DNA from: Streptococcus parasanguinis
GTDB lineage: Bacteria > Bacillota > Bacilli > Lactobacillales > Streptococcaceae
DNA: 44,632 bases
Direction of reading: 5' to 3'
Assembly (NCBI GenBank): GCA_905188195.1
Contig: CAJJKY010000017.1
Location: 1-44,632, forward strand
The notes beneath the pieces are model-generated. The model was not told the origin of the DNA, made no database searches, and was given only the letters and a program-made list of their open reading frames with translations. Below are positions 22,701 to 30,621 of the stretch, piece after piece. A program made the position numbers and the translations under genes. Numbering within the stretch: the stretch's first letter is position 1; every line of letters starts with the position of its first letter.

Positions 22701-23327
22701 ATGGACTATGTAGATGAGTTAACTTCAGGACGTACGCCCTTGGTAAAAAAGGCAGCGAAAAAAATTCTAAAGGGCAGACTAAAAGGATATGGACCATTCT
22801 TGCATCAGGCCTTGGAAGGGGAGATGGAAAAGCCTAAATCATGGGAATCACAAATGTATTTGCTCTACGCCATGGCTGCAACGGATTGCACAGAAGAAAT
22901 TCCCTATCTCAAGTCATTACTGCTGAGAGACATCCCAACCCCTGTAACCTATCGCTCTCTAGCAGTAGCGATTGCTTATCTAGAAAATTTAGAAACAGAG
23001 AACTTGTCTTTTGTTTATGAATCCTTGGAATCGAATAACTCATCTCAAGCTGCAGGTGCCTGTGCAGCGATATATCAGAGAAAGATTGTGCTGAAAGATG
23101 ACGATTTTAACAAAATTATGTCTTATGTGACTCAACCTAAATATCTTGAGCATATTGGTCAAGTCATAAATCCATTTTTATTTATTTTGGCTGCATCTTA
23201 TTTATATCAAGAAGAGAATCGCCAGAAAATTGTTGACTTTTCTCGTCAGTTCGATATATCTATCGTCAAGGACTTAATCAATGACGTTACAAAAGGAAAG
23301 GACGGCAGAAGAGTTAGTCTATTCTAA
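22701..23327 (+). CDS. Helical-repeat (HEAT-like) protein of the immunity island
   Basis: The 208-residue protein is almost entirely predicted helices, with repeating pairs such as W-E-S-Q-M-Y-L-L-Y-A-M-A-A-T and T-Y-R-S-L-A-V-A-I-A-Y-L-E-N-L. This suggests HEAT/ARM-like repeats that bind a protein partner. No named family is assigned. AAAGGAG (22688-22694) inside the end of the start-less frame lies 6 bp before the ATG. An immunity role is inferred from its neighbours. Confidence 0.7.
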   Translation: MDYVDELTSGRTPLVKKAAKKILKGRLKGYGPFLHQALEGEMEKPKSWESQMYLLYAMAATDCTEEIPYLKSLLLRDIPTPVTYRSLAVAIAYLENLETENLSFVYESLESNNSSQAAGACAAIYQRKIVLKDDDFNKIMSYVTQPKYLEHIGQVINPFLFILAASYLYQEENRQKIVDFSRQFDISIVKDLINDVTKGKDGRRVSLF

Positions 23328-23424
23328 AATCTACTTAAAGAGAGAAGCTGTCACTTCCTTAAAGAGGGAAACAATGAATCTTAAAAAGAAGACTTATATT
23401 CATTTTTAAAAAGGAGTTCATACT

Positions 23425-23814
23425 GTGAAATGGTTTGAAAAAGTAGTGGGGAAGGAAAAGATTATTCATTTGTTTGATGGTGATTTGGACTTGAAGAATG
23501 TATTTCTTGATACTGTGTTATGTTACGATTACAAATTAGATCTTGTCTTTTATTTATTTGATTTGCCAACTAATTTCCCTGAAAAGTGGCAGAAAAGTGC
23601 ATTTAATGCCATAAAAATTAATGTAGAGTTTTTTAATTTAGATGAAATCCATTTTTATTCTAAGGGGATTCATAAGGTGAATGGTCAACTGGAACTGCTT
23701 TTTTTAGAGAATAAGGTTGAATTCAATTTTATAAATCAAAATAATGTGATGTTATCGGGATCTTCTGACCTAGTTAGAATTGCTGAGATTGCTCCTGTAA
23801 AGATTGATACTTAA
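23425..23814 (+). CDS. Imm50-like immunity protein
   Basis: The 129-residue protein starts M-K-W-F-E-K-V-V-G-K-E-K-I-I-H-L-F, the typical opening of Imm50 family immunity proteins. It continues with the beta-rich core V-F-Y-L-F-D-L-P-T-N-F-P-E-K-W near residue 45 and a final S-S-D-L-V-R-I-A-E-I-A-P-V. GTG 23425 is used, with AAAAGGAG 8 bp upstream. Imm50 proteins are predicted antitoxins for polymorphic toxins. The partner is not present. Confidence 0.72.
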   Translation: MKWFEKVVGKEKIIHLFDGDLDLKNVFLDTVLCYDYKLDLVFYLFDLPTNFPEKWQKSAFNAIKINVEFFNLDEIHFYSKGIHKVNGQLELLFLENKVEFNFINQNNVMLSGSSDLVRIAEIAPVKIDT

Positions 23815-23978
23815 AGATGTATTCCTAGCTTATTTGCGGAGATTCAGGATGATCAAACAATCCTCCATTATTAGGAGAGACACCACGACTATGGGAAAAA
23901 GTGAAGGAAGAGCACAAACATTATACCTTGACCTAAGGCTAAACCTTTCTACAAGAAAAAAACTACGAGACCACGAAT
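23815..23978 (+). other. Gap with possible decayed coding sequence
   Basis: No intact gene is seen in these 164 bp. One frame gives PRLWEKVKEEHKHYTLT before a stop at about 23932, and another then reads LQEKNYETTN into the next start. This suggests a broken small gene, but it is too short to be sure. Confidence 0.3.
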
Positions 23979-24713
23979 ATGAAGTTACAGTATTTTGAAT
24001 TAGATAAGCCCTATGTGGAAAATCAACAGAGGATTGAGGAGCTGATGGAGTCAGCTGCGCTAACTTACGAGGAAGCTAGAATTAAGGACTATCGACAGAA
24101 TTGGAAAGACCTGCGAAGAGCGTTCGTATATGAATCCAAATGTATGACCTCTATGGTAGAGCGCCTTTTTAAACCAGTTGTGAGCAAGCATTGTTGGAAA
24201 ATCATCGTAGAATGTGTAGATACGATTAGCAATCCAGCTATCATGAACCTACTTGGTGTCTATACTGTTCAGGTCTTATTTGATTTTTCTAGCTATGAAA
24301 GCTCGAGTCCATTGGAACAGAAAAAGATGCTCTTAGAGGCTTTGGTAAAAGGAGTAAAGCGCGTGTTTGAGGAGCTCTCTATTCCATGCTCCTTGATAGA
24401 GGATGTAGTCAATGAAATAGAGAAAAACGATTACGAAAATAGCTGGGAGTGGAAAAGGAAGAAGATCCAATCCACGATCTTTTCTATTCAAGTGGAGCAT
24501 CAGCTTGATAAGGTGGATTTGTTTTGGAAGATAGAGCATAAGGATAAGAGCATCCGTCAGTTGATTCAATCCTGCCCTGCTCATGAGATGGATTATGGGG
24601 CTAAGCTTGGTAAACTGGAAGCAAAAGGTAACTTCCTGTATCTGCTGGATAAAGAGAATGAGATTGTGAGCAAAATTTCTGTTTCAGAATGGTGGAGCAC
24701 AAACAATGAGTGA
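23979..24713 (+). CDS. Hypothetical protein, immunity island
   Basis: The 244-residue protein is not recognised. It has a charged helical N-terminal half (D-Y-R-Q-N-W-K-D-L-R-R-A-F-V-Y-E-S-K near residue 38). A mixed middle with F-D-F-S-S-Y-E-S-S-S-P-L-E-Q-K-K-M-L-L-E-A-L-V-K-G follows, then a beta-rich end finishing I-S-V-S-E-W-W-S. There is no signal peptide or membrane helix. The ribosome binding site is weak (GAGA about 10 bp upstream). Its stop overlaps the next start by 8 bp, so the pair is likely coupled and may work together. Confidence 0.6.
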   Translation: MKLQYFELDKPYVENQQRIEELMESAALTYEEARIKDYRQNWKDLRRAFVYESKCMTSMVERLFKPVVSKHCWKIIVECVDTISNPAIMNLLGVYTVQVLFDFSSYESSSPLEQKKMLLEALVKGVKRVFEELSIPCSLIEDVVNEIEKNDYENSWEWKRKKIQSTIFSIQVEHQLDKVDLFWKIEHKDKSIRQLIQSCPAHEMDYGAKLGKLEAKGNFLYLLDKENEIVSKISVSEWWSTNNE

Positions 24714-25146
24714 CTTAAAAAAGAGATTATCTTTATTAAAAGTAGAAAAACGAATCAATCAGTTGAAGGGAATAAAGGATGTCCATTTTCTGACCGATAA
24801 ACCTAAAGAAATTATATGGTATGCTGGGGAGTTGAATCCTATAGACTCTCCGCTTCCTTGCCTTTATGAGGTTCCTGTTGACCTTGCGACTAAAGGTCTA
24901 AGTAAGTCAATTCAAAGTCTGGTTGGCAATAGTAGTCAGTTTATCCTAGTTTTTTGGGAGTTTTCACCAGTTTACGTCTTGTTTCAAATGGAGTCTTTGG
25001 ATGACTTTTTGCCTTCTTATTTTAGTGAATTTTCTACCAGAGACTTGACGCTATTCTTTAAAGACCAGGAAAAAGTATTGGATCTCCATTTAGCGGAGGA
25101 TAAAGTAGAAGTGAGAGTCTTGGAGAATAAGGCTAAGAACCGGTAA
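24706..25146 (+). CDS. Hypothetical protein, immunity island
   Basis: The 146-residue cytosolic protein of unknown family has an N-terminal basic helix (K-K-R-L-S-L-L-K-V-E-K-R-I-N), then mixed alpha/beta with Y-E-V-P-V-D-L, F-I-L-V-F-W-E-F-S-P-V-Y-V-L-F, and an acidic-basic end. It begins inside the upstream gene (8-bp overlap). The size, acidity and company suggest an immunity protein, but no motif proves it. Confidence 0.6.
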   Translation: MSDLKKRLSLLKVEKRINQLKGIKDVHFLTDKPKEIIWYAGELNPIDSPLPCLYEVPVDLATKGLSKSIQSLVGNSSQFILVFWEFSPVYVLFQMESLDDFLPSYFSEFSTRDLTLFFKDQEKVLDLHLAEDKVEVRVLENKAKNR

Positions 25147-25162
25147 ATTCTATAAATTGAAA

Positions 25163-25528
25163 ATGAATATAGAATTAGTCGATGAAAGAGACAAAGAGGA
25201 AAGAATGCCATTCTTGGAGAGACAAATGGTAAGGAAGGTTCTAATGTGTGAAAAAGAATACTATTATTATGACAATAGTGAGTTTATGTCAGGCCTAGGA
25301 GTTATTTATACAGAGTTTACTGGACAGCGTGCAAGTCGACAAATTAACGTTTTGAATGGGCACTCTTATGCTTCCTCTTGTCTACAGGATTATGTTCCAG
25401 AAGTAGGGTTTCTACTCTATGATGGTCGGAAAGATGAGTTGGATCTATCAGACTCCATCAAGATTAGTCAAGAGGAATTTGAACGAATATGGACTCAGGC
25501 TGTCGCTAGCGGTCAGAATGATACGTAA
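25163..25528 (+). CDS. Hypothetical protein, immunity island
   Basis: The protein has 121 residues from ATG 25163. A later in-frame ATG at 25205 has the better ribosome binding site (AGAGG, 5 bp upstream) and would give 107 residues, so the true start is uncertain. The sequence has Y-Y-Y-Y-D-N-S-E-F-M-S-G-L-G near residue 36, S-R-Q-I-N-V-L-N-G-H-S-Y, and a final I-S-Q-E-E-F-E-R-I-W. It resembles, only loosely, DUF6881-type proteins from toxin-immunity loci. There is no signal peptide. Confidence 0.55.
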   Translation: MNIELVDERDKEERMPFLERQMVRKVLMCEKEYYYYDNSEFMSGLGVIYTEFTGQRASRQINVLNGHSYASSCLQDYVPEVGFLLYDGRKDELDLSDSIKISQEEFERIWTQAVASGQNDT

Positions 25529-25582
25529 TCGTCAGTTGAAAATAGCCAAATATAATCCCAAAAATGTGAGAGGAGTCCAATA

Positions 25583-26146
25583 ATGATACTCAATTTGTTA
25601 AAGGAATTCGTAGAAGTCTATCATAGAAACAAGGGCTTAGGAGAGCTTGTATTTACTAGTGACTGTCTCCATGTCGAAAAGCCAGATTTGTCTGGTCAAT
25701 TGAAAGAGTTCTACCAACATTTGAGCTTTGAGGAAGAAGCTTATTTTAGAGGAGCTCCCTATGATCTTGCTCTAATTCCTCTCCCTCTATGTGAAGCTGC
25801 ATCAGAAGGATGGCAGGATCCTAGCTGGAAAGAGAGTTATGTGGTTTTTGCTCACATGATGGGGGATGAGCCAATTTTTTGTGATCTAACTAGCGAGCTT
25901 AGTCCTGTATTTGGCAAGATTCCTGGGAATTCCAAGCTCTATTGCTTAAGCCCCTCTTTATCTACTTTCTTGTCTACTTATAGTCAGATGAAAAAGCTAG
26001 AAATCACCAAGTTTGAGAATGACATCTACATTGATGAGGACTTGTCGGACTACAAAGAAGGTTTTTTAACAGGAATCATGGCTATTATCGAGGAGCAACT
26101 TCCTGAAGCCTATCGAAAAGACTTTATTGAATTTATGCTTGGCTAA
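25583..26146 (+). CDS. SUKH-like immunity protein
   Basis: The 187-residue acidic protein shows a SUKH-like pattern: L-K-E-F-Y-Q-H-L-S-F-E-E-E-A-Y-F near residue 41, W-K-E-S-Y-V-V-F-A-H-M-M-G-D-E-P-I-F-C-D-L (the strand pair with a G-D-E/D-P turn), G-N-S-K-L-Y, and S-P-S-L-S-T-F-L. Family assignment is by pattern only. GAGAGGAG lies 8 bp before the ATG. It is one of at least four SUKH-type genes in the island. Confidence 0.65.
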   Translation: MILNLLKEFVEVYHRNKGLGELVFTSDCLHVEKPDLSGQLKEFYQHLSFEEEAYFRGAPYDLALIPLPLCEAASEGWQDPSWKESYVVFAHMMGDEPIFCDLTSELSPVFGKIPGNSKLYCLSPSLSTFLSTYSQMKKLEITKFENDIYIDEDLSDYKEGFLTGIMAIIEEQLPEAYRKDFIEFMLG

Positions 26147-26173
26147 AGCCAAAGATGAAGAGATGAGAAGCAA

Positions 26174-26869
26174 ATGAAAATGAAGAATTTTTTAAAATGT
26201 TGTGAGGATCTGGTCATACAAGAAAGTGGGGCCTCAGCTTTTGAACTAGAAAAACTCAAAGACAGACAGTTTCCTCAAGCTCACCTGGATTTGCTCTCCA
26301 TGACCAATGGCTTGGAGTTTTATGGTGGCTATTATCGCTTGTTTGGGACGGATTCTACTCAAGCTATTACGCTAGATTCCTGGAATTCGGATGAGGTATG
26401 GAAAGACGTCTGGAGAGATTATGTATCAGACTACTATTTTTTTGGTATGTCTGCTATTGGAGATCAATTCGCTTATAGATTGAAGGATGGGATCATTCAA
26501 AGTAATCAGGTTTATTATTTAGATGGGATTACTATGGATGTTATCGAGATCTACGACAGTTTTGAAGCGTTTTTTGAGAGGGAATTTGTTCTGAAAGCCC
26601 AAGGTGGGATGGAATCTATTTTTGTTTCCGCTAGGGAACGATTTGGAAATCTAGACCTCTCCAGAAGCTGTATTTATTCCCCTTCCTTAATGATAGTGAA
26701 TGATCCAAGTGTTGAAAATCTCATGCTTTTACCGACAAAGGATGTCATGACCATCAATGGCGATTTGCTTGTTCAATTATCTGATTCAGAGGAGTCTATT
26801 ACGAAACTAGATCAATTTCTAGACGCTTCGGGTAGAGCCAGAGTCAAGGTTATTTTTGATCGAGATTGA
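26174..26869 (+). CDS. SMI1/KNR4 (SUKH)-like immunity protein
   Basis: The 231-residue protein has an N-terminal SUKH-like domain (about residues 1-135): F-P-Q-A-H-L-D-L-L-S-M-T-N-G-L-E-F-Y-G-G-Y-Y-R-L-F near residue 33, then F-F-G-M-S-A-I-G-D-Q-F-A-Y-R, Y-Y-L-D-G and I-Y-D-S-F-E-A-F-F near the domain end. About 95 further residues do not fit the basic domain. GATGAGAAG is a weak ribosome binding site. A second ATG two codons later is possible. Confidence 0.7.
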   Translation: MKMKNFLKCCEDLVIQESGASAFELEKLKDRQFPQAHLDLLSMTNGLEFYGGYYRLFGTDSTQAITLDSWNSDEVWKDVWRDYVSDYYFFGMSAIGDQFAYRLKDGIIQSNQVYYLDGITMDVIEIYDSFEAFFEREFVLKAQGGMESIFVSARERFGNLDLSRSCIYSPSLMIVNDPSVENLMLLPTKDVMTINGDLLVQLSDSEESITKLDQFLDASGRARVKVIFDRD

Positions 26870-27031
26870 GCAAGCAGGATATAGTTTATTTAGAAAAAAT
26901 ACTCTGAAGATTCGTGATTTTAACCTTTTGGCGACAAGCGATGATTTAGTCTTCTAGTCAAGGTGTCATTGTAAAATGATTTAGGTTGAAAATAGAAAAC
27001 GAAGCATTTTATTCATGAAAAGAGGTGAATG

Positions 27032-27772
27032 ATGACCAGTTTAGATAAATATTTAGAAATCATTAAAAAAGGATTTTCCGAAAGAGAGAATCTAATGGCA
27101 ATGGAGCCTCTGCATTCTATTGAAGAGATTGCACCATTATTGGATGAAACATTGACTTATAAAGAATTTATCGATATCAATCGCTTATTAAGACAAAAGT
27201 ACATTGTCGAAAACCCAGAGGATATGCTGAAAGATGTAGATTTTAACCAGCTTTCTTTACCTAGCAATACGAGGGTGATTTACTTGATGGGAAGTAAATC
27301 TGATGTGCTAGACTTTTCAAAATATGAACAAGTAGAAAAGATTTTAATAGTTGGGGCTAGAAAAGTAAGAAAGATCATCTTACCCCAGAATGATTGTGTG
27401 ATAGCTCTAGGGATATCTTCCATGACAAATTTGGAAACGATAGAGAACATTTCTTTTCATAAAGGCATGCGTTATCTGCACTTTGATTATGGTGTAAAGT
27501 TGCCCAACTTAAATTTTATTAGAGATTTAAATCAGTTACTCTATCTTTCATTTACGGCAAATAAAAAATTACCAGAATTGGATTTTATCCAGCCCTCTAG
27601 TGAGCTTCGTTTTTTGGATTTTGTCGATACGTCTATTTTTAACTACGCAACAACAGTTAGCTACCTGAAGAGTCTGAAACATCTCCGATTTTTAACAACG
27701 GGAAGAACAAATCAAAAGCAAAGGGAACTTCTTAGAAGAGAGTTACCACATGTTTGCATGCGTGAGGGGTAA
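27032..27772 (+). CDS. Leucine-rich-repeat-like protein
   Basis: The 246-residue protein has repeating L/I-rich strands typical of a short solenoid: V-I-Y-L-M-G, V-E-K-I-L-I-V-G, R-K-I-I-L-P-Q, L-E-T-I-E-N-I, M-R-Y-L-H-F-D, L-L-Y-L-S-F-T, L-R-F-L-D-F-V, L-K-H-L-R-F-L. The spacing of about 22-25 residues fits leucine-rich repeats. ATG 27032 is favoured over 27029 because GAGGTG lies 4-6 bp upstream of it. There is no signal peptide. A short gene follows immediately. It probably binds a protein, possibly a toxin (inference). Confidence 0.65.
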   Translation: MTSLDKYLEIIKKGFSERENLMAMEPLHSIEEIAPLLDETLTYKEFIDINRLLRQKYIVENPEDMLKDVDFNQLSLPSNTRVIYLMGSKSDVLDFSKYEQVEKILIVGARKVRKIILPQNDCVIALGISSMTNLETIENISFHKGMRYLHFDYGVKLPNLNFIRDLNQLLYLSFTANKKLPELDFIQPSSELRFLDFVDTSIFNYATTVSYLKSLKHLRFLTTGRTNQKQRELLRRELPHVCMREG

Positions 27773-27775
27773 AAA

Positions 27776-27937
27776 ATGACTTCAATACAGCTTTTTATGA
27801 CCTATGTTTTCATATTTATTGATGAGTCAACTTGTGAAGAGACAGATATTCAGGCAAAAATTGAAGAGAATATGGAGATACTAAAGAAGTATATCAAGGA
27901 GCATGAAATCTATAGCCTCTTTCCTTTTAAGGGATAA
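27776..27937 (+). CDS. Small protein of 53 residues
   Basis: ATG 27776 has GAGGGG (27764-27769), 6 bp upstream, inside the last codons of the LRR-like gene. The 53-residue product begins with a hydrophobic-aromatic stretch (L-F-M-T-Y-V-F-I-F-I) and continues with a charged helix, ending in I-Y-S-L-F-P-F-K-G. It may be a genuine small protein coupled to its neighbour or the C-terminal remnant of a larger immunity protein. Family unknown. Confidence 0.5.
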   Translation: MTSIQLFMTYVFIFIDESTCEETDIQAKIEENMEILKKYIKEHEIYSLFPFKG

Positions 27938-27976
27938 GGTGAGCTAGCAATCTTGGATTTTTAGAAAGAGTGGAAT

Positions 27977-28456
27977 ATGGAAATCAAAAATCACTTTGGT
28001 GTATATGGAATCTGTCTTCAAGACGGGAAATTGCTTTGCATTGAGAAAACGAGAGGACCTTATCAGCATCGTTTTGATTTACCGGGTGGTAGTCAAGAAC
28101 CAGGTGAGGGGCTGACAGAAACTCTCAAGAGAGAGGTTCTGGAGGAGACAGGCTATACGCTTAGCCAGTATTCAAATCCTAGGATGTATGACGTGCTGGT
28201 TCAAGAAGAGGGGAAAGATTTCTCAGTACATCATATCATGGCCTTTTATGATATCGTACTCGATTTCGAGAGCTCTCAACAATTCCTTCCTCAGGAGGTT
28301 CTTGATGGAAGCAATGATTCAGCAAATGCAATTTGGCTTCCTATCGAGCAGATTACCCAAGAAAATGCCTCACCCATAGTATTGAAGGTGAAGGCAGAGT
28401 TACGAGGATTTCCAGAATTAGAACTGACAAGCTATTGGAATTGGAAGGTAAAATAG
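27977..28456 (+). CDS. Nudix hydrolase
   Basis: The 159-residue protein has the complete Nudix box at about residues 37-59: G-G-S-Q-E-P-G-E, then the catalytic helix R-E-V-L-E-E-T-G-Y. Such enzymes cleave nucleoside diphosphates linked to other groups, using Mg2+. The substrate cannot be told. It lies at the downstream end of the immunity island with a weak ribosome binding site, 7 bp before the GNAT gene. The two may be cotranscribed. Confidence 0.88.
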   Translation: MEIKNHFGVYGICLQDGKLLCIEKTRGPYQHRFDLPGGSQEPGEGLTETLKREVLEETGYTLSQYSNPRMYDVLVQEEGKDFSVHHIMAFYDIVLDFESSQQFLPQEVLDGSNDSANAIWLPIEQITQENASPIVLKVKAELRGFPELELTSYWNWKVK

Positions 28457-28463
28457 AGGGATA

Positions 28464-29192
28464 ATGGAACTATTTAAAACATGGAAGAAATATATGGTTC
28501 TCTATGGACTTAAATCTCAAATCGGTACTGTTTATCGAAACAGTGATAGGACAACGAGCTTTTATGATATTGGGAATTTTCTATACCTAGCAGGGGAGTT
28601 GGATTCCAGATTTTGGGAAGATTTTGTTAGGCAATATGGTTTAGATTATAAGATTATTATTTCAGAAGACACTAAGTGGCAAGATTTTCTGCATCGGCAA
28701 GTTGGGTTAATTTCTTTTACTCGCTATTCTTTTAAGGATAAGGCAAATTTTCAAGTTGAATTTCTAAATGATCTAGTTACTCATATAGAGGAAGGTTACA
28801 ATATTGTACCTATTGATAATCGTATTTATAACTGCCTTTCTGAGGAAGAATGGTCACAAGATTTACAGGGGGATTTTGAGTCCTACCAGGATTTTGCTTT
28901 AAAAGGTGGATTTGGCTTTGTTATTCTTAAAAATAATGAAGTGATTGCTGGGATTTCCTCAGGGTTAGTTTACCGTGAAGCAGTTGAAGTTGAAGTTGCA
29001 ACTAGACCAAACGAACAAGGAAATGGATTTGCTAAAAAACTTGGTGCTGCAATGATTCTAGAGAGTTTAAATAGAGATATGTTTCCACTTTGGGATGCTC
29101 ATAACGAGGCTTCCAAAAAAGTAGCAGAATTTTTAGGATATGAGTTAGTTGAACCTTATGAAGCTTTTGAACTAGAGGAAAGTGTCGTATAA
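28464..29192 (+). CDS. GNAT family N-acetyltransferase
   Basis: The 242-residue protein has a GNAT domain in its C-terminal half: G-F-G-F-V-I-L-K-N-N-E-V-I-A-G-I-S-S for the central strands, and V-A-T-R-P-N-E-Q-G-N-G-F-A-K-K-L-G for the acetyl-CoA pyrophosphate loop near residue 180. A-S-K-K-V-A-E-F-L-G-Y follows near the end. The N-terminal part is typical of the GNAT_acetyltr_2-like group of Firmicutes. Substrate unknown. AGAGGGATA precedes the ATG. Confidence 0.85.
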   Translation: MELFKTWKKYMVLYGLKSQIGTVYRNSDRTTSFYDIGNFLYLAGELDSRFWEDFVRQYGLDYKIIISEDTKWQDFLHRQVGLISFTRYSFKDKANFQVEFLNDLVTHIEEGYNIVPIDNRIYNCLSEEEWSQDLQGDFESYQDFALKGGFGFVILKNNEVIAGISSGLVYREAVEVEVATRPNEQGNGFAKKLGAAMILESLNRDMFPLWDAHNEASKKVAEFLGYELVEPYEAFELEESVV

Positions 29193-29233
29193 TGATATCT
29201 GATATTGTATCTTTTAAGACGAGGTGAATGAAC

Positions 29234-30118
29234 ATGCAAAATCAACTAGCTCTTAGTGGCGAAAAAATTGTTGAAAAAGTTTATCCCCATTTATTGCACC
29301 ACGTCGGCTTGATTCGTGGGGAATACTTGTTGAGAGAACTAAACCAAAACATACTATTACCAAATTGTCAGCAATTTGTGAAAGATTATCTAGACACTAT
29401 TTGTCATTTGTACTCAGATGAAGAAGTCGGGTATCGCTTTTCAGAGTTAACAAATGCAGAAGCAAATATTCTAGACGGGACTAAAGAGTATTTTGACGAA
29501 CGCCACCCCTTATTTGGATACAGAGGTATCAGGCGTTTGTTGGCGTGTCCAGATGAATTTCAGGCTGAGACAAATGTTGTTACAGAAGTTTTTCAAACCA
29601 ATCCCAATCTGTCTATTATTTTTCCTTTTGTCAATGATGCCGAACAATTAAAACAAGCTATTACAGTATTGCGTCAGTATGGTTTTACCGGGAAAGTCGG
29701 CACGATGATTGAATTACCATCAGCTTATTTCGACTTGGACAGGATACTGGAAACTGGTATTTCAAAGATTGTAGTTGGAATGAATGATTTAACTTCTTTT
29801 ATTTTTGCGACTGTGAGAAACAGTCAATGGCATGATATGGAAAGTCCAATTATGTTAGATATGTTGAGACAGATGCAGGATAAAGCAAGGAAGAACAAGA
29901 TTGATTTTGCTGTAGCAGGCTATCTGAATACTTCTTTCATACAAAAAATGAATCAGATGGGGATTGAGTGCATTATCCACTACAGTTCTATTCCGGAGAT
30001 TTTTAATTTAGAGATTGACCATCCAGATCATCTTAAACATATAAAAGAAGAAAGTAAAAAATTACAAAGGAGAACCAATGACACCTCAAGAAATGTGGAA
30101 TGCCTACAAGCAAATTAA
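29234..30118 (+). CDS. PEP-utilising enzyme C-terminal (TIM-barrel) domain protein, stand-alone
   Basis: The 294-residue protein matches only the PEP/pyruvate-binding barrel of enzyme I, PEP synthase and PPDK. It has H-P-L-F-G-Y-R-G-I-R-R-L near residue 91 (family N-P-x-L-G-x-R-G), I-I-F-P-F-V-N and M-I-E-L-P-S-A, and G-M-N-D-L-T-S-F near residue 185 (family G-S/T-N-D-L-T-Q). The phospho-His and ATP-grasp domains are absent. The barrel's usual catalytic Cys is not seen, since the A-V-A-G-Y-L-N-T region lacks it. It may bind PEP or a similar ligand without catalysis. ATG 29234 is preferred over 29228 for RBS spacing (GAGG at 29221). It overlaps the ASCH gene by 41 bp. Confidence 0.75.
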   Translation: MQNQLALSGEKIVEKVYPHLLHHVGLIRGEYLLRELNQNILLPNCQQFVKDYLDTICHLYSDEEVGYRFSELTNAEANILDGTKEYFDERHPLFGYRGIRRLLACPDEFQAETNVVTEVFQTNPNLSIIFPFVNDAEQLKQAITVLRQYGFTGKVGTMIELPSAYFDLDRILETGISKIVVGMNDLTSFIFATVRNSQWHDMESPIMLDMLRQMQDKARKNKIDFAVAGYLNTSFIQKMNQMGIECIIHYSSIPEIFNLEIDHPDHLKHIKEESKKLQRRTNDTSRNVECLQAN

Positions 30119-30518
30119 CCCCTCGATTGAAGATGAGATAGACGCCTGGGCCTTTGGAGTGGATCCAAACCTTTTAGCGGAACTGGTCTTTAAAGGCGAA
30201 AAAACAGCAACAGCCTCAGCATATGATCTATACGCAATAGAGGACGAACCCCTTCCCCAAAAAGGGACCTTTGATGTCATTTTAGATAGTCAAGATCAGG
30301 CTGTCTGCATTGTCGAAATTACAAAGGTTTCCGTTCAGCCTTTTCATCAAGTGTCGGCCGACCATGCCTACAAGGAAGGTGAAGGCGACAAATCTCTAGC
30401 TTATTGGCGTCAGGTTCATGAGGAGGTTTTCACCGAGTGGATGAGCGAGGCCGGACTGACTTTTACACCTGACAGCAAGGTTGTTTTAGAAGAATTTTGC
30501 AAGGTTTATCCATTATAG
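30078..30518 (+). CDS. ASCH domain protein
   Basis: The 146-residue protein belongs to the ASCH family, with W-A-F-G near residue 24 and the conserved V-F-K-G-E-K-T-A-T-A-S-A-Y-D-L-Y near residue 37. V-I-L-D-S-Q-D-Q-A-V-C-I-V-E-I-T and A-D-H-A-Y-K-E-G-E-G-D-K-S-L-A-Y-W-R follow. The ASCH fold is RNA-related or nucleoside-related in known cases; here the role is unknown. AAAGGAG precedes the ATG, which lies inside the end of the PEP-domain gene. A strong terminator follows. Confidence 0.85.
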   Translation: MTPQEMWNAYKQINPSIEDEIDAWAFGVDPNLLAELVFKGEKTATASAYDLYAIEDEPLPQKGTFDVILDSQDQAVCIVEITKVSVQPFHQVSADHAYKEGEGDKSLAYWRQVHEEVFTEWMSEAGLTFTPDSKVVLEEFCKVYPL

Positions 30519-30523
30519 ATATG

Positions 30524-30546
30524 CTCTCCTTTTAGGAGAGTTTTTT
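30524..30546 (+). terminator. Terminator after the ASCH gene
   Basis: CTCTCC-TTTTA-GGAGAG followed by six T. It is the first clear terminator since 19,655. Confidence 0.85.
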
Positions 30547-30580
30547 GATCTGGGTCTTATTTTCCAAAAGGGCTAAAAAA

Positions 30581-30589
30581 TGGTATAAT
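30581..30589 (+). promoter_or_regulatory. Extended -10 promoter of the glmU operon
   Basis: TGGTATAAT gives a full extended -10 box, 33 bp before the ATG. Confidence 0.65.
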
Positions 30590-30621
30590 GTAAGCGATAT
30601 TGTACAGAAAAGAGAAATGTT

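Noticed and set aside
19740..30518. Integrative element or prophage carrying the immunity island
   Set aside because: No integrase, att repeats, tRNA end, replication or structural phage genes were found within the window.
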